Source of the DNA: Bradyrhizobium cajani
GTDB taxonomy: Bacteria > Pseudomonadota > Alphaproteobacteria > Rhizobiales > Xanthobacteraceae
DNA length: 64,000 nt
NCBI RefSeq assembly: GCF_009759665.1
Contig: NZ_WQNE01000039.1
Coordinates: 1-64,000, forward strand
Reading direction: 5' to 3'
The notes under the pieces were generated by a model, which was not told where the DNA came from, made no database searches, and was given only the letters and a program-made list of their open reading frames with translations. The position numbers were made by a program, and so were the translations under genes. Position 1 is the stretch's first letter. Each line of letters begins with the position of its first letter. Positions 15,447 to 23,760 of the stretch are shown here, piece by piece.

Positions 15447-15560
15447 AAGGCGCTCGGCATCTCACGCTTGCAATTGAAATATTCGGCGGGGCCCGTGCCG
15501 CACGAGCAGCCGATGACGAGCATCGAGCTTTACGGGCGGAAGGTTGTGCCGATGGTGCGG
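15447..15560 (+). pseudogene. Decayed 3' fragment of a second LLM oxidoreductase gene
   Basis: 114 bases match 11888-12001 at 100 positions (~88%), without gaps and in frame: KALGISRLQLKYSAG, then PHEQPMTSIELYGRKV. No upstream part of the gene remains. The fragment lies in the 305-base space between the adhesin-like gene start and rlmB; the rest of that space (15282-15446) shows only likely promoter sequence for the large gene. Confidence 0.8.
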
Positions 15561-15586
15561 AAGCTGATGGGGTACCGGCTCGCCGC

Positions 15587-16414
15587 CTACTTCATCAGCC
15601 CGAGCCGGCTTGCGCCGACATAGAGCGAGAGTACGGCCGCGTTGGAGACGTTGAGGCTCTTGATCTCGCCGGGCATATCGAGCCGCGCCACGACGCTGCA
15701 GGTCTCGCGGGTCAATTGCCTGAGGCCCTTGCCTTCGGCCCCGAGCACCAGCGCCAGCGGCGCGCGCAGCGCGACGTCCGAGAGGTCCTCGCTGCCCTCG
15801 CTGTCGAGGCCGACGGTCTGGAAGCCCCGCTCGTTCAGCGCTGTGAGCGCACGGGCGAGATTTTGTACCGTGATCATCGGCACGAGCTCGAGCGCCCCGG
15901 AGGCGGCTTTCGCGAGCACGCCGGTGGCTTCCGGGCTGTGGCGCGCGGTGGTGACAATCGCCTTCACCGCGAAGGCCGCGGCCGAGCGCAGAATTGCGCC
16001 CACATTGTGCGGATCGGTGATCTGGTCGAGCACCAGCACCATGCCTTCCTGCTTCAGGGTTTCGATGTCAGGCGATGGCAGCGGATCGGCTTCCGCGAGC
16101 AACCCCTGATGCACGGCGTCGGGCGACAGCAGACGATCAATCTCCTGGGGCCGGACGATCTCGGGCGCAACACGGGTTTCGATGTTTTCGTCCGCCAGCC
16201 GCCTTGCGGCGTTCTCGGTCAGCGTCAGCTTGCGGATCCGCCGTTCCGGATTGGCCAGAGCCATGGTGACGGTGTGCCAGCCGTACAGGATGACGGGCCC
16301 GTCGGCGTGCGAATCGCGGTCGCGCCAGGCCGGACGGCCGGCTGATTTTCCGGGCCTCTTGAAGGGCTTAGCCCCGCCGCGAGGACCTTTTGGTCCGAAT
16401 TTTCGATCCTTCAT
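15587..16414 (-). CDS. rlmB: 23S rRNA (guanosine-2'-O-)-methyltransferase RlmB
   Basis: 275 residues from ATG 16414 (a further start at 16450 is in frame). SpoU/TrmH fold. After a basic, Gly/Pro-rich N-terminal tail comes the substrate-binding domain (ILYGWHTVTMALANPERRI), then the methyltransferase with motif 1 LDQITDPHNVGAILRSA, motif 2 LVLGAEGKGLR and motif 3 IKSLNVSNAAVLSLY forming the trefoil knot. It should methylate G2251 in the peptidyl-transferase P loop. It faces the tRNA-Tyr gene divergently. Confidence 0.93.
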   Translation of the reverse strand: MKDRKFGPKGPRGGAKPFKRPGKSAGRPAWRDRDSHADGPVILYGWHTVTMALANPERRIRKLTLTENAARRLADENIETRVAPEIVRPQEIDRLLSPDAVHQGLLAEADPLPSPDIETLKQEGMVLVLDQITDPHNVGAILRSAAAFAVKAIVTTARHSPEATGVLAKAASGALELVPMITVQNLARALTALNERGFQTVGLDSEGSEDLSDVALRAPLALVLGAEGKGLRQLTRETCSVVARLDMPGEIKSLNVSNAAVLSLYVGASRLGLMK

Positions 16415-16621
16415 GGGCTCGCTTGTGTCACGGGCGCCGGAATATGGCAATTTGGGTGCCTAAGAGGGCCATTTTAGCTGTTTGCCTCGGTTGACTTTGC
16501 CCCTCCGCTTCGCCCATAAACGCGCCCGGTCGCGCCCCGATCCGGGCTGTCGCGGCCTTCACGTTCCATGGCCGTCTTCGGTCCGCCGGCAAGGTCCGGC
16601 CCGATTGTGCTGCCGTCGAGC

Positions 16622-16707
16622 GGGGGAGTGTCCCGAGTGGCAAAGGGAGCTGACTGTAAATCAGCCGCCTCATGGCTTCGCAGGTTCGAGTCCTGCCTCC
16701 CCCACCA
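16622..16707 (+). tRNA. tRNA-Tyr (anticodon GTA)
   Basis: 86 bases with acceptor GGGGGAG/CTCCCCC, anticodon loop CTGTAAA in a CTGA/TCAG stem, a long class II variable arm (CCGCCTCATGGCTTCG region), T loop TTCGAGT and encoded CCA. Confidence 0.95.
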
Positions 16708-16786
16708 TCCTTTCACCAAGTCGCCGTAAGCTTCCCCCTGTCTCTCCGTGACCACCTCTGTGCGGTCGCAGCTACAGCGCTCACAC

Positions 16787-16825
16787 CAAAAAACAGAACG
16801 CCCGCCCGCATCAGCGGACGGGCGT
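16787..16825 (-). terminator. Intrinsic terminator after the Tyr/Gly-rich secreted protein gene
   Basis: On the minus strand ACGCCCGTCCGC-TGAT-GCGGGCGGGCGT forms a 12-bp stem with one wobble, followed after TCTG by a run of six T. Confidence 0.85.
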
Positions 16826-16849
16826 CTCGTCGGCTCAACCGATCAGAGA

Positions 16850-17329
16850 TCAGTAATAGCGGCGCAACACGCGATGGCCGCCGTAATACGGCGCGCGGTG
16901 GGCGTAGCCGTAGCGCGGACCGTAGCCGTAGTGCGTGCGCGGCAGATAGCCATAGCGCGGGCCGTAGCCGTAGCGGTACGGACGGTAGTACGGGCGCTGA
17001 TAGGGATAGGCGGCGCGATAACCGTAGCCAAAATTGGCGGGGGCAACGACCGCGTCCTCACGATAGGTCGGATACGGCGCGAAGGCGCCCGGGCCGGTAT
17101 AGGTCGGTCCCTGGTTGACGTAATAGTACTGCGTAGCCGGCTCGGCGAGGTGCTCAAAACCCCAACCGCCATAACCCGGGCCATAACCCCAGCTACCGCA
17201 ACCCGTGTTGCAGCCGCTATAGACCGGCGCAACCGGCGCGCAGCCGGTGAAGCCGCAAGCCGCCGCGGGCCCGGTGGCGACGAACATCACGGCAGCCGCC
17301 GCAACCAGTCCCGAAATCATTTGACGCAT
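16850..17329 (-). CDS. Exported Tyr/Gly-rich hypothetical protein
   Basis: 159 residues. ATG 17329 has AGGAGAGAGTA before it. Signal peptide MRQMISGLVAAAAVMFVATGP ends near AAA-CGF. The mature N-terminus has four cysteines (CGFTGC, CNTGC). The C-terminal half is a low-complexity series of GYGPRYGY/PYYRPYRY units with many Arg and Tyr. It is probably periplasmic or outer-surface. Tyr-rich proteins of this kind are frequent in rhizobia without known role. Confidence 0.7.
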   Translation of the reverse strand: MRQMISGLVAAAAVMFVATGPAAACGFTGCAPVAPVYSGCNTGCGSWGYGPGYGGWGFEHLAEPATQYYYVNQGPTYTGPGAFAPYPTYREDAVVAPANFGYGYRAAYPYQRPYYRPYRYGYGPRYGYLPRTHYGYGPRYGYAHRAPYYGGHRVLRRYY

Positions 17330-17371
17330 TACTCTCTCCTGTTGATTTTTGATTTCCGTATTTGACGTTTC

Positions 17372-17857
17372 TCAACCCGGCGGCCTGCCGGGTCCTTCAG
17401 CGTTCGGCCGCGGCCGACGATGCCGCGGCGTATCGTTGATCTCAGGCGCAAGGATCACCGGCGGCGGATCGACGGGCACGTCCATCTGCGGCGGCAGCGG
17501 CGCGGATTGCGCGCCCCAACTCTGGTGATAGCTCTCGGCTGGTTTCGGCAGCTTGCGGTTCGCAGGCGGCTCGACCTCGAGCCGGCCATAGCCGGGCCGC
17601 AAGCCCAGCGTCGGATAATAATGGCCGACGTCGGCGGGCTGCCGCTCGGCGATATAGCGTCCGCCATAGATCGTGGGTTGCACCTGCTGGTTCTTGCCAA
17701 GGCCCCAGACACCCTCGACCACGGCATAGGACGCATCGATGTTGTTAATGATGATGGGCACGCCGGGTCGGCCGGGAACGACAATATCGAAACCGCCGCC
17801 GGCAAACGCCGTCGCAGGCAGTCCGATCAGAAAGGCAGCAAGCGCCATAGCGCGCAT
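17372..17857 (-). CDS. Exported proline-rich hypothetical protein
   Basis: 161 residues from ATG 17857 (the open frame reaches a TTG at 17884). Signal peptide MRAMALAAFLIGLPATAFAG. The folded part (residues ~22-110) includes FDIVVPGRPGVPIIINNIDA and YGGRYIAERQPADVGHYYPT. The C-terminus is Pro/Arg-rich. It precedes the Tyr/Gly-rich gene on the same strand (42-base gap), so they may share a transcript. A 7-bp hairpin (17904-17923) lies in its leader. Family not recognised. Confidence 0.65.
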   Translation of the reverse strand: MRAMALAAFLIGLPATAFAGGGFDIVVPGRPGVPIIINNIDASYAVVEGVWGLGKNQQVQPTIYGGRYIAERQPADVGHYYPTLGLRPGYGRLEVEPPANRKLPKPAESYHQSWGAQSAPLPPQMDVPVDPPPVILAPEINDTPRHRRPRPNAEGPGRPPG

Positions 17858-18136
17858 GGGGGCATCCCGGTTATCCGGCGGCAACCTATCCGATCGCGAC
17901 GCAGAGAGGGTTAAGGCCCTCTCACCAATTTCCGGTAAGCCTAATGTGTAAGGATTGCGCGCTGCTCAAATGCCGCAAAGCGAACTAGCGAAGCGTTAAC
18001 AGCTTGCGGCTCGCGCCAGGAACCTGGTTCATCCGCTCACATCCGTTTGGGCTTGCGGAAAATCAGCCTGTTTCGTCGGAACGTGCGCCGCCTTGCGCAT
18101 TTAGCCCTCGTTCAATCAGAACGGGAGCCAGCAACC

Positions 18137-18598
18137 ATGACCATCAAACTCCTCGGCACAGCCGCGATTGCGGCAACGATTTTGGCCGGCCCTGCGATGG
18201 CACAGGCAGTGGTCAATAATCCCGCCCGCTGCTCGGCCCAATTCCCCAACGCCAATTGCCAGAACGTCGGACCGGGAAATCCGTACACTGACAATGGCTA
18301 TCGCCATCGCCGCGTCAGCTACCGCCAGGCTGACCGCGACCGCAATAGCGACTGGAACAGGACGCACACCGGCTTCTGGCCCACCGACGTCGCGGGCGAT
18401 GTTGCCGGCGCCGCAATCGGCACCGCTGGCGCCATCGCGACGGCTCCGTTCCGCGCCTGGGACAACTCTTACGCCTACGACAATTCATGGAATAATCGCA
18501 GCTGGGATACCCGCAGCTACGCCGAGCGCAACGGCTTCGTCTGCACGCCCGGCACTTACTTCAAGGGCAGCGACGGCCGCCGGCATCTTTGCCAGTAG
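18137..18598 (+). CDS. Exported hypothetical protein with Cys-containing C-terminus
   Basis: 153 residues from ATG 18137, with GGGAG ten bases upstream. Signal peptide ends AMA-QAVVNNPARC. The middle has a small hydrophobic glycine-alanine stretch (VAGAAIGTAGAIATA), then YDNSWNNRSWDTRSYAERNG and the end FVCTPGTYFKGSDGRRHLC. The last part resembles the short Cys-containing tails of BA14K-type rhizobial surface proteins. Probably periplasmic; role unknown. Confidence 0.65.
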   Translation: MTIKLLGTAAIAATILAGPAMAQAVVNNPARCSAQFPNANCQNVGPGNPYTDNGYRHRRVSYRQADRDRNSDWNRTHTGFWPTDVAGDVAGAAIGTAGAIATAPFRAWDNSYAYDNSWNNRSWDTRSYAERNGFVCTPGTYFKGSDGRRHLCQ

Positions 18599-18621
18599 CC
18601 CGTCCAGGTTGAGCGATGCGG

Positions 18622-18648
18622 AACAGGCGGCCGCGGGCCGCCTGTTTC
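18622..18648 (+). terminator. Intrinsic terminator
   Basis: AACAGGCGGCC-GCG-GGCCGCCTGTT forms an 11-bp perfect stem 23 bases after the preceding stop codon, followed by TT and CAAG (weak T-run). Confidence 0.7.
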
Positions 18649-18759
18649 AAGTGCGCAGCACCCCTTCGCGGGTTCTGGCGCTTTTGAGCCAAGTCTGATA
18701 TTGCGACGCGCGGGCGGGCAGCCCGGCGCATGCCGGCCTCTGTCCCCCTCTCCAGCGTC

Positions 18760-18834
18760 GCCGGCTTAGCTCAGCGGTAGAGCAGCGGTTTTGTAAACCG
18801 AAGGTCGGGGGTTCAATCCCCTCAGCCGGCACCA
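18760..18834 (+). tRNA. tRNA-Thr (anticodon TGT)
   Basis: 75 bases: acceptor GCCGGCT/AGCCGGC, D arm GCTC-AGCGGTA-GAGC, anticodon stem CGGT/ACCG around TTTGTAA, T loop TTCAATC, encoded CCA. Confidence 0.95.
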
Positions 18835-18852
18835 GCTCTTGACGCGCCGCTC

Positions 18853-19266
18853 TCATTCCGAATTCTTCGGCGCACTGCTTTGCTGGAAGTGCACGGCACC
18901 CGCGATCTCCACCCAGGCATGTTTCGACTGCTCGAAAACCGATCTGACGGGCGCCGGATAGTTTGGGTCCGCGATCGCACCGACGGCAACGGCGATCATC
19001 GCGGGCAGATTTTCGGCCTTCCAATAGACCGTCGAACCGCAGTCTCGACAAAAATAGAAGCGGACCCTGCTGCCGCTCGCGGCCGCTCGAACATATTCCT
19101 TCGGCGTTCCCGAGACCGTGACGACCTCGACCGGATAGAAGGCACCGACGCCGAACGGCGCGCCGGTTCGGCGCTGGCACTCAAGACAGTGACAGGCGGC
19201 CACGAGGCTGGATGGCCCCGGAAGCGACAGCGCAACCGCGCCGCAACTGCATCTGGCATCGATCAT
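18853..19266 (-). CDS. GFA-family (CENP-V/GFA zinc domain) protein
   Basis: 137 residues, start ATG after GAGGGTCC. Zinc-binding cysteines are in the family order: CSCGAV near residue 6, CHCLECQRRTGAPFG near 27, and FYFCRDCGSTVYW near 70. The family is named after glutathione-dependent formaldehyde-activating enzyme; most members bind zinc and their true substrate is unclear. It starts 12 bases after the PQQ dehydrogenase gene on the same strand, so the two are likely co-transcribed. Confidence 0.9.
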   Translation of the reverse strand: MIDARCSCGAVALSLPGPSSLVAACHCLECQRRTGAPFGVGAFYPVEVVTVSGTPKEYVRAAASGSRVRFYFCRDCGSTVYWKAENLPAMIAVAVGAIADPNYPAPVRSVFEQSKHAWVEIAGAVHFQQSSAPKNSE

Positions 19267-19278
19267 GGACCCTCACTC

Positions 19279-21114
19279 TCACTCCTTCCCCACCTCGAAC
19301 GCCAGCAGCACGTTGCCGGCCACGCCGCTCCATTGGCCGTAGCCGGAATTGGTGTAGAGCATGCCGCCGGCGATGACCGGCCCAGGGCCGTCGATCGCGC
19401 CGCCATGGGCTGGGACCCCGTTCACCGCCTTGAAGTCCCGCGCGGTGTCGAACTCCCACAAGAGCTTGCCGTCGGCGGTGGCGTAGGCGCGCAGGAAGCC
19501 GCTGACGCCGCCGGAGAACACGACGCCGGGGATCAGGCTCACTGCCGCCGAGAGCGCGGGGCTGCATTGGCGGCGATCGCCGCAGGGGACCGGGGGCACT
19601 TCCATTGCAATCTTTCCGTTGACGAGGTCGAGCCCAAACAGACCGCCGCCTTGGGTGGAATCGAGCTGCCGCGTGCCGTCGCGCGAAAAGCGCACGTCGG
19701 AGTTCGCGACATAGATGTGGTCCCCATTCGCGGCAGAGCCCCACTCGCTGCCACCGAGCGGACCGCCCTTCCCGATCCTGGTCTGCCACAGGATCTTGCC
19801 GTCATCATCGGGATCGAGCGCGTGCACGACGCCGGATTTCTGCGCGATGGCGAGCACGCGCTTGCCGTCGCGCAGGGTCACGAGGATCGGCGACTGGCCG
19901 AAATCGTGATCGGGTCCGTGATCGTCAGGACAATTGGTCTTGTCCGCGGTGAAGCACGCCACGACAAAAGCGTCCTTCGGAGTGGCCTGCTGCTTCCAGA
20001 GCAGCTTTCCCGTCGCGAGATCGAAGGCGAGGATCGCGTCGCTGGTCGCGGACGGAGGGTTCGAATACGAATTGCTGGTTGCGACGTAGATCGCGCTGCG
20101 CTTCACGTCGATCGTCGGCGCCGACCAGATGGCGGCGCCGGACGGACCAAAGAGCTGCGTACCCCGCGCATTCTTGCCGGTCGGATGCGGTACCTCCGGG
20201 ATGGTATAGGCCTGCCAGACCACCTTGCCGGTCGCAGCCTCCAGCGCCACCACGCTGCCGCGGAAGGTGCAGCATTCGTAAGTGACTTGCGAGCCGACGG
20301 CTTCCTCAATCGAGGACACCGGCGCGTAGAGCACGCCGGAATGCAACACCGGCGCACCGGTGATGCGCGCGGCCGCATGCTCATCGACCTTTGTCTTCCA
20401 GATCAGTGTTCCAGTCAGCGCGTTCACGGCATACGCATTGGCGCGCAGATCGCCGAAAAAGATCGCGAACTGATCGGAGCCTGGAAGCTGCGCAAAGCTG
20501 ATCGCGGCGCGCACCGCCGCATCGGTTGCGAACGTCCACAGCGTGCAGCCGCTTCGCGCGTCGAGCGCGTGCACCTTGCGGTCGGTACCGCCGATGAACA
20601 ACAGGCCGCCCACGATGGTCGGCGGCGCAAAGGATACCGAGGCCCCGGGAAAGGCATAGGCCCATTTCAGCCGCAGTTGCGGCACCTGCTCGGCGGTCAG
20701 CCCCGCCATGTCGGCCGGCTGGAAGCGGCTGTTGGTGACGTCGACGCCCCATCCGTTCCAGCGCGGACCGTCGAGCGATTGCGGAAAGCCGCTGGCCTGC
20801 TGCGTGCAGCGGCCCTGCGCATCGGCTGCAACACCGCCAGTTGCGGCCTTGCCGGTGACGAATGCGGCAATCGCCCGGCGTTCGTCCTCGCTGCGGTCCT
20901 TCGCCATCGCTGCCATGCTGCCGGAGATCAAGGCTCCCAACACATGGTCGAACGACATCGCTTGCAGGGCGCTGCGGCTCGGCACGCGGTTCTGGACATC
21001 GCCGTCGTGGCATTGCGCGCAATGTGTTGCGTAGAGCGCGGCGCCGTCCTGCTGTGCCAGTGCCGGCGCGCAGCACGACATCACCAGGGTGGCCAGGACG
21101 GCACTTGCTCGCAT
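19279..21114 (-). CDS. Cytochrome c-fused PQQ-dependent dehydrogenase (polyvinyl-alcohol dehydrogenase-like)
   Basis: 611 residues; ATG 21114 has GGAG six bases upstream (an upstream frame begins at 21156). Signal peptide to APALAQ. A c-type heme site CAQCH is at ~30. From ~120 there is an eight-bladed PQQ propeller with repeated blades such as KVHALDARSGCTLWTF, VVALEATGKVVWQ-like and LAFDLATGKLLWK. The order cytochrome-then-propeller is that of polyvinyl-alcohol dehydrogenases rather than of methanol or alcohol dehydrogenases, whose heme is C-terminal or separate. It should oxidise an alcohol in the periplasm. Confidence 0.88.
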   Translation of the reverse strand: MRASAVLATLVMSCCAPALAQQDGAALYATHCAQCHDGDVQNRVPSRSALQAMSFDHVLGALISGSMAAMAKDRSEDERRAIAAFVTGKAATGGVAADAQGRCTQQASGFPQSLDGPRWNGWGVDVTNSRFQPADMAGLTAEQVPQLRLKWAYAFPGASVSFAPPTIVGGLLFIGGTDRKVHALDARSGCTLWTFATDAAVRAAISFAQLPGSDQFAIFFGDLRANAYAVNALTGTLIWKTKVDEHAAARITGAPVLHSGVLYAPVSSIEEAVGSQVTYECCTFRGSVVALEAATGKVVWQAYTIPEVPHPTGKNARGTQLFGPSGAAIWSAPTIDVKRSAIYVATSNSYSNPPSATSDAILAFDLATGKLLWKQQATPKDAFVVACFTADKTNCPDDHGPDHDFGQSPILVTLRDGKRVLAIAQKSGVVHALDPDDDGKILWQTRIGKGGPLGGSEWGSAANGDHIYVANSDVRFSRDGTRQLDSTQGGGLFGLDLVNGKIAMEVPPVPCGDRRQCSPALSAAVSLIPGVVFSGGVSGFLRAYATADGKLLWEFDTARDFKAVNGVPAHGGAIDGPGPVIAGGMLYTNSGYGQWSGVAGNVLLAFEVGKE

Positions 21115-21216
21115 GGTGTGCTCCGGCATGATCGCAGCGACCCAGGATCGCGTCACACAACCCAGAGTGTAGCGCTGGAGCGATCAAGGAAGCAATGGAC
21201 GTTCCGTCTGCGCCTA

Positions 21217-21930
21217 TCACACATCCACGGCAATCCGGACACGATCAGGCAGCTCCTCCAGCCGCCACAGTCCGAGGCTCTTGTCGCGCCAGCCGCCGGC
21301 GCCCTCCTCGCAGCGCTCGTTGATCAGCTCGCGCGGCGGAGGCCAGTCGAATGGCGCCTTCTCCATGTTCAGCGCGCGCCAGTCGCCGTCTTCGCAATCG
21401 CGATTTGCATCCCATTCCGGAAACGTCGTGACCAGCAGGAAGCGCGCGCCGCTATCGCGAAAGCGCGCGACGGCGCGGGCGATGTTGTCGAAACTCAAAT
21501 GAACCAGGCAGTCCCGGCAGAGAATGACATCCGCGCGCGGCAACGCATCGCGCGTGATGTCGCCGACGAGGAACCGGACGGACAGTTCGCCGTCGGCCAC
21601 ACGGCGGCGATTGGCTTCGATCAGCGACGACACGATGTCGATTCCGGTGTAGTCGGCGTCGATCTTGATGCGTCCGATCCAGCCGGCATCGCCACAGGGC
21701 GCATCGAGCAGCGAGCGCGCGCCGAGCCGTTGCAGCAATGGAGGCAGCGCCTCCCGGATCGCGGCGGTCGCCGCCTCCTCCGAGCCGAGGCCGGAGACAG
21801 AGCGCGCGGCGCCCCACAGGTTCGTCCGCTCGATCCGCTCGAACCGCGCGGCGAGATCGAGGCCCGCAAAGTTCTCGCGGTCGGCAACGAAGCGTTCGTG
21901 AGCGAGCACGGGTGGACGGCTGGCGATCAT
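21217..21930 (-). CDS. Class I SAM-dependent methyltransferase
   Basis: 237 residues. SAM-binding motif SLLDAPCGDAGWIGRI (about residue 73), acidic loop YTGIDIVSSLIEANRRR, and the strand ADVILCRDCLVHLSFDNIARAV. The C-terminal part is Trp-rich (FDWPPPRELINE). Substrate not evident. It lies upstream of the PQQ gene on the same strand with a 102-base gap, so operon membership is uncertain. Confidence 0.82.
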   Translation of the reverse strand: MIASRPPVLAHERFVADRENFAGLDLAARFERIERTNLWGAARSVSGLGSEEAATAAIREALPPLLQRLGARSLLDAPCGDAGWIGRIKIDADYTGIDIVSSLIEANRRRVADGELSVRFLVGDITRDALPRADVILCRDCLVHLSFDNIARAVARFRDSGARFLLVTTFPEWDANRDCEDGDWRALNMEKAPFDWPPPRELINERCEEGAGGWRDKSLGLWRLEELPDRVRIAVDV

Positions 21931-22038
21931 CGGACGGGCTGCGAGTCGGAATTCAGACGCAAACGGACAATACAGGGAATTCTGTACGAAATCGTCCGCA
22001 AGCGAATCCGCTCACGTTATTCGTCCCGTCGAGCTGCC

Positions 22039-22149
22039 ATGCGCCCCACCACCAGGGAGAGAGCTAGGATCGTCGCCGGGGCGGCCACGGCCGTCATCAT
22101 GACGGCCATGCTGTTCGTCATTGCGATCGCATTTCTGCTCCCGCAATAG
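22039..22149 (+). CDS. 36-residue single-span membrane protein
   Basis: MRPTTRERARIVAGAATAVI begins a basic head; a hydrophobic helix (~12-34) then runs to the end LLPQ. The positive-inside rule places the N-terminus in the cytoplasm. The first in-frame ATG was used; no strong ribosome site precedes it. Role unknown. Confidence 0.4.
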   Translation: MRPTTRERARIVAGAATAVIMTAMLFVIAIAFLLPQ

Positions 22150-22331
22150 GCGCTACAGTGCAGCGGACGGATGCCGCCGCGCAAACTCACCCGGCGCACA
22201 CGGTTCGCAGGAATTTTCAGACTTCATCGTTCAGCCAGTCGCTGCGATCGTCGGCTTCGGGCGGAGGACCGGAACCAACTGCCTGTGTCGCTCGTTCTCG
22301 AGCCATGCGGATCAGAGAAGACAATCGAAAC

Positions 22332-22523
22332 ATGTTTCTCTTGGTGACGGTGACGCTGTGCTGCGTCGCCGTGGCTGCGACGCTTGCACTGTTCGAGCCT
22401 GTATTTGGGCAAGGTCCGGAGCGGCGGATCGCCGACAGCAGGCCGGTCGATGCCTCGGCTCACGCGCCCGTCCGGGTGGTCGGCGCGCCCTTCATCCCCA
22501 ACACCAACCCGCGCCAGCGATAG
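22332..22523 (+). CDS. Small exported or membrane-anchored protein
   Basis: 63 residues from ATG 22332 (AGAGAAG upstream; ATG 22305 also possible). A hydrophobic N-terminus MFLLVTVTLCCVAVAATLAL is followed by FEPVFGQGPERRI and a polar Pro-rich tail that ends FIPNTNPRQR. Either a signal peptide or an anchor. No family recognised. Confidence 0.5.
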   Translation: MFLLVTVTLCCVAVAATLALFEPVFGQGPERRIADSRPVDASAHAPVRVVGAPFIPNTNPRQR

Positions 22524-22526
22524 CGC

Positions 22527-22691
22527 TCAGGTCGGGGATGCCTCCCTGCCCTCCTCGGGCCGGCCGTGGGCGCGTGCCAAATTCTCGGCGAACGCGATCA
22601 CCTCTGCCCGCTTGTCGGGCGGCAGCGACAGAAAGGCGCGCACGAGCCGCAGGCCCTGCGCTTCGTCCGACTCTTCCTTACCGTCATCCAT
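22527..22691 (-). CDS. Small acidic/helical hypothetical protein
   Basis: 54 residues from ATG 22691, with CGAGAGT nine bases upstream; the open frame extends further but without support. Sequence DEAQGLRLVRAFLSLPPDKR then EVIAFAENLARA forms two likely helices of a kind seen at the C-terminus of small rhizobial regulators. Convergent with the preceding gene, 3 bases apart. Confidence 0.5.
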   Translation of the reverse strand: MDDGKEESDEAQGLRLVRAFLSLPPDKRAEVIAFAENLARAHGRPEEGREASPT

Positions 22692-22794
22692 CCGCTTACT
22701 CTCGGTCGACCGGGAAAAATATGCAATCCCCATTGCGGATGAGCTTGATTTGGGGCAGCCGCTTTGATGGAATGAGCTACCGCTGAGGTGGACC

Positions 22795-23172
22795 ATGAAG
22801 TGGATCCGGGAACGCGACGCACTGATCGCGCAGACACTGGCCTTCGTCCAATCGGTCACGGGCAGGAAGGACGACGTCCTTCAGCCTGGCGTGCCATCGG
22901 ATTCGCCGGCGGCAACCGTCGAGATCGTCGCGATTGAGACCGTGACCGTCGAGGTCGGGCCGCCCCAGCCCCCTTCGCGGGCTCAGCCCGTCCAGCCCGC
23001 GCCGGCACGGGCAGGCAGCGATTTCCGCAGCGAGATGCAGGCCCGGATCGCCAATTTCCGCAAGCATCAGGAGCGGTTCGAGCGCGAACGCGAGGAATAT
23101 TGCGCGGCCACCCTGACCAAATTGCGCGCCGCCATCCGCGACGGCTCTCCCCGTCCACCGGCCGAAAACTAG
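22795..23172 (+). CDS. Hypothetical protein with C-terminal charged helix
   Basis: 125 residues; ATG 22795 is preceded by GAGGTGGACC. Helical N-terminus (MKWIRERDALIAQTLAFVQS), a Pro/Val-rich linker (~45-70), then a strongly charged helix RIANFRKHQERFEREREEY. No signal peptide; cytoplasmic. Similar linker-helix proteins occur in Bradyrhizobium without assigned role. Confidence 0.6.
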   Translation: MKWIRERDALIAQTLAFVQSVTGRKDDVLQPGVPSDSPAATVEIVAIETVTVEVGPPQPPSRAQPVQPAPARAGSDFRSEMQARIANFRKHQERFEREREEYCAATLTKLRAAIRDGSPRPPAEN

Positions 23173-23194
23173 GGCCGGTGCTCCAGTCTGGAGC

Positions 23195-23302
23195 CTACAG
23201 CCAGGACCACACCAGCCAGAGATTGGCCGCGCAGGCGCCGAACAGCGCCAGCGTCAGGGGCAGCAGCATGTGCCCGCAGGAGGTTTTCAGGTCGCTCGTC
23301 AT
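23195..23302 (-). CDS. 35-residue single-span membrane protein
   Basis: MTSDLKTSCGHMLLPLTLAL starts the frame and a hydrophobic helix continues to NLWLVWSWL at the end. Stop at 23195. Located between two plus-strand genes. Only length and hydrophobic pattern support it. Confidence 0.4.
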   Translation of the reverse strand: MTSDLKTSCGHMLLPLTLALFGACAANLWLVWSWL

Positions 23303-23478
23303 GGCCGAAAACATCCGCTGATTCCGGCCGGAGAGTCCCAGGGATTCTTTTTTTGGGGATTCAGGACTCGTTTACGACTCAGGGCCCGGGCGCACCGTTC
23401 ACGGCGCCGTGATCGAACTGCCGGCCTGGAACGCCTCGCCGGATGAAGTCGTTAACGGGCTTTCCTGGAGCGGAAAGA

Positions 23479-23733
23479 ATGCCCTACGCCCTGTTCTGCA
23501 ACGACGCCCAGATCAGCAAGGCCTATCCTGATGAGTCCGATGTCTGGAAGCTCGCCCAGCGGAGTGGCCTCGTCGTGGATGTCAGCTCCGACGACGAGCG
23601 TCCCGGGCCACGCCGGGTGCTCGACAACGACTACGAGATCAAGCCCTGCCGGGTCGCCCAGGGCGAGGACCCCGCCAAGAACAAGGCGGAGGCCGAGCAG
23701 CAATCGAGGATGGAGCTCGAGCTGAATACTTGA
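23479..23733 (+). CDS. Small acidic hypothetical protein
   Basis: 84 residues; ATG 23479 follows GGAGCGGAAAGA. MPYALFCNDAQISKAYPDES begins a small alpha/beta-like sequence ending with the charged helix KNKAEAEQQSRMELEL. Cytoplasmic, no domain recognised. Start codon well supported. Confidence 0.65.
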   Translation: MPYALFCNDAQISKAYPDESDVWKLAQRSGLVVDVSSDDERPGPRRVLDNDYEIKPCRVAQGEDPAKNKAEAEQQSRMELELNT

Positions 23734-23760
23734 GGTCCGGCTCCAAACCGGGTCGGCGTC

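Noticed and set aside
18880..22149. 1089-codon plus-strand frame
   Set aside because: It lies antisense to the GFA, PQQ and methyltransferase genes and has shadow composition; only its last 36 codons, in the gap after those genes, look like a real protein.
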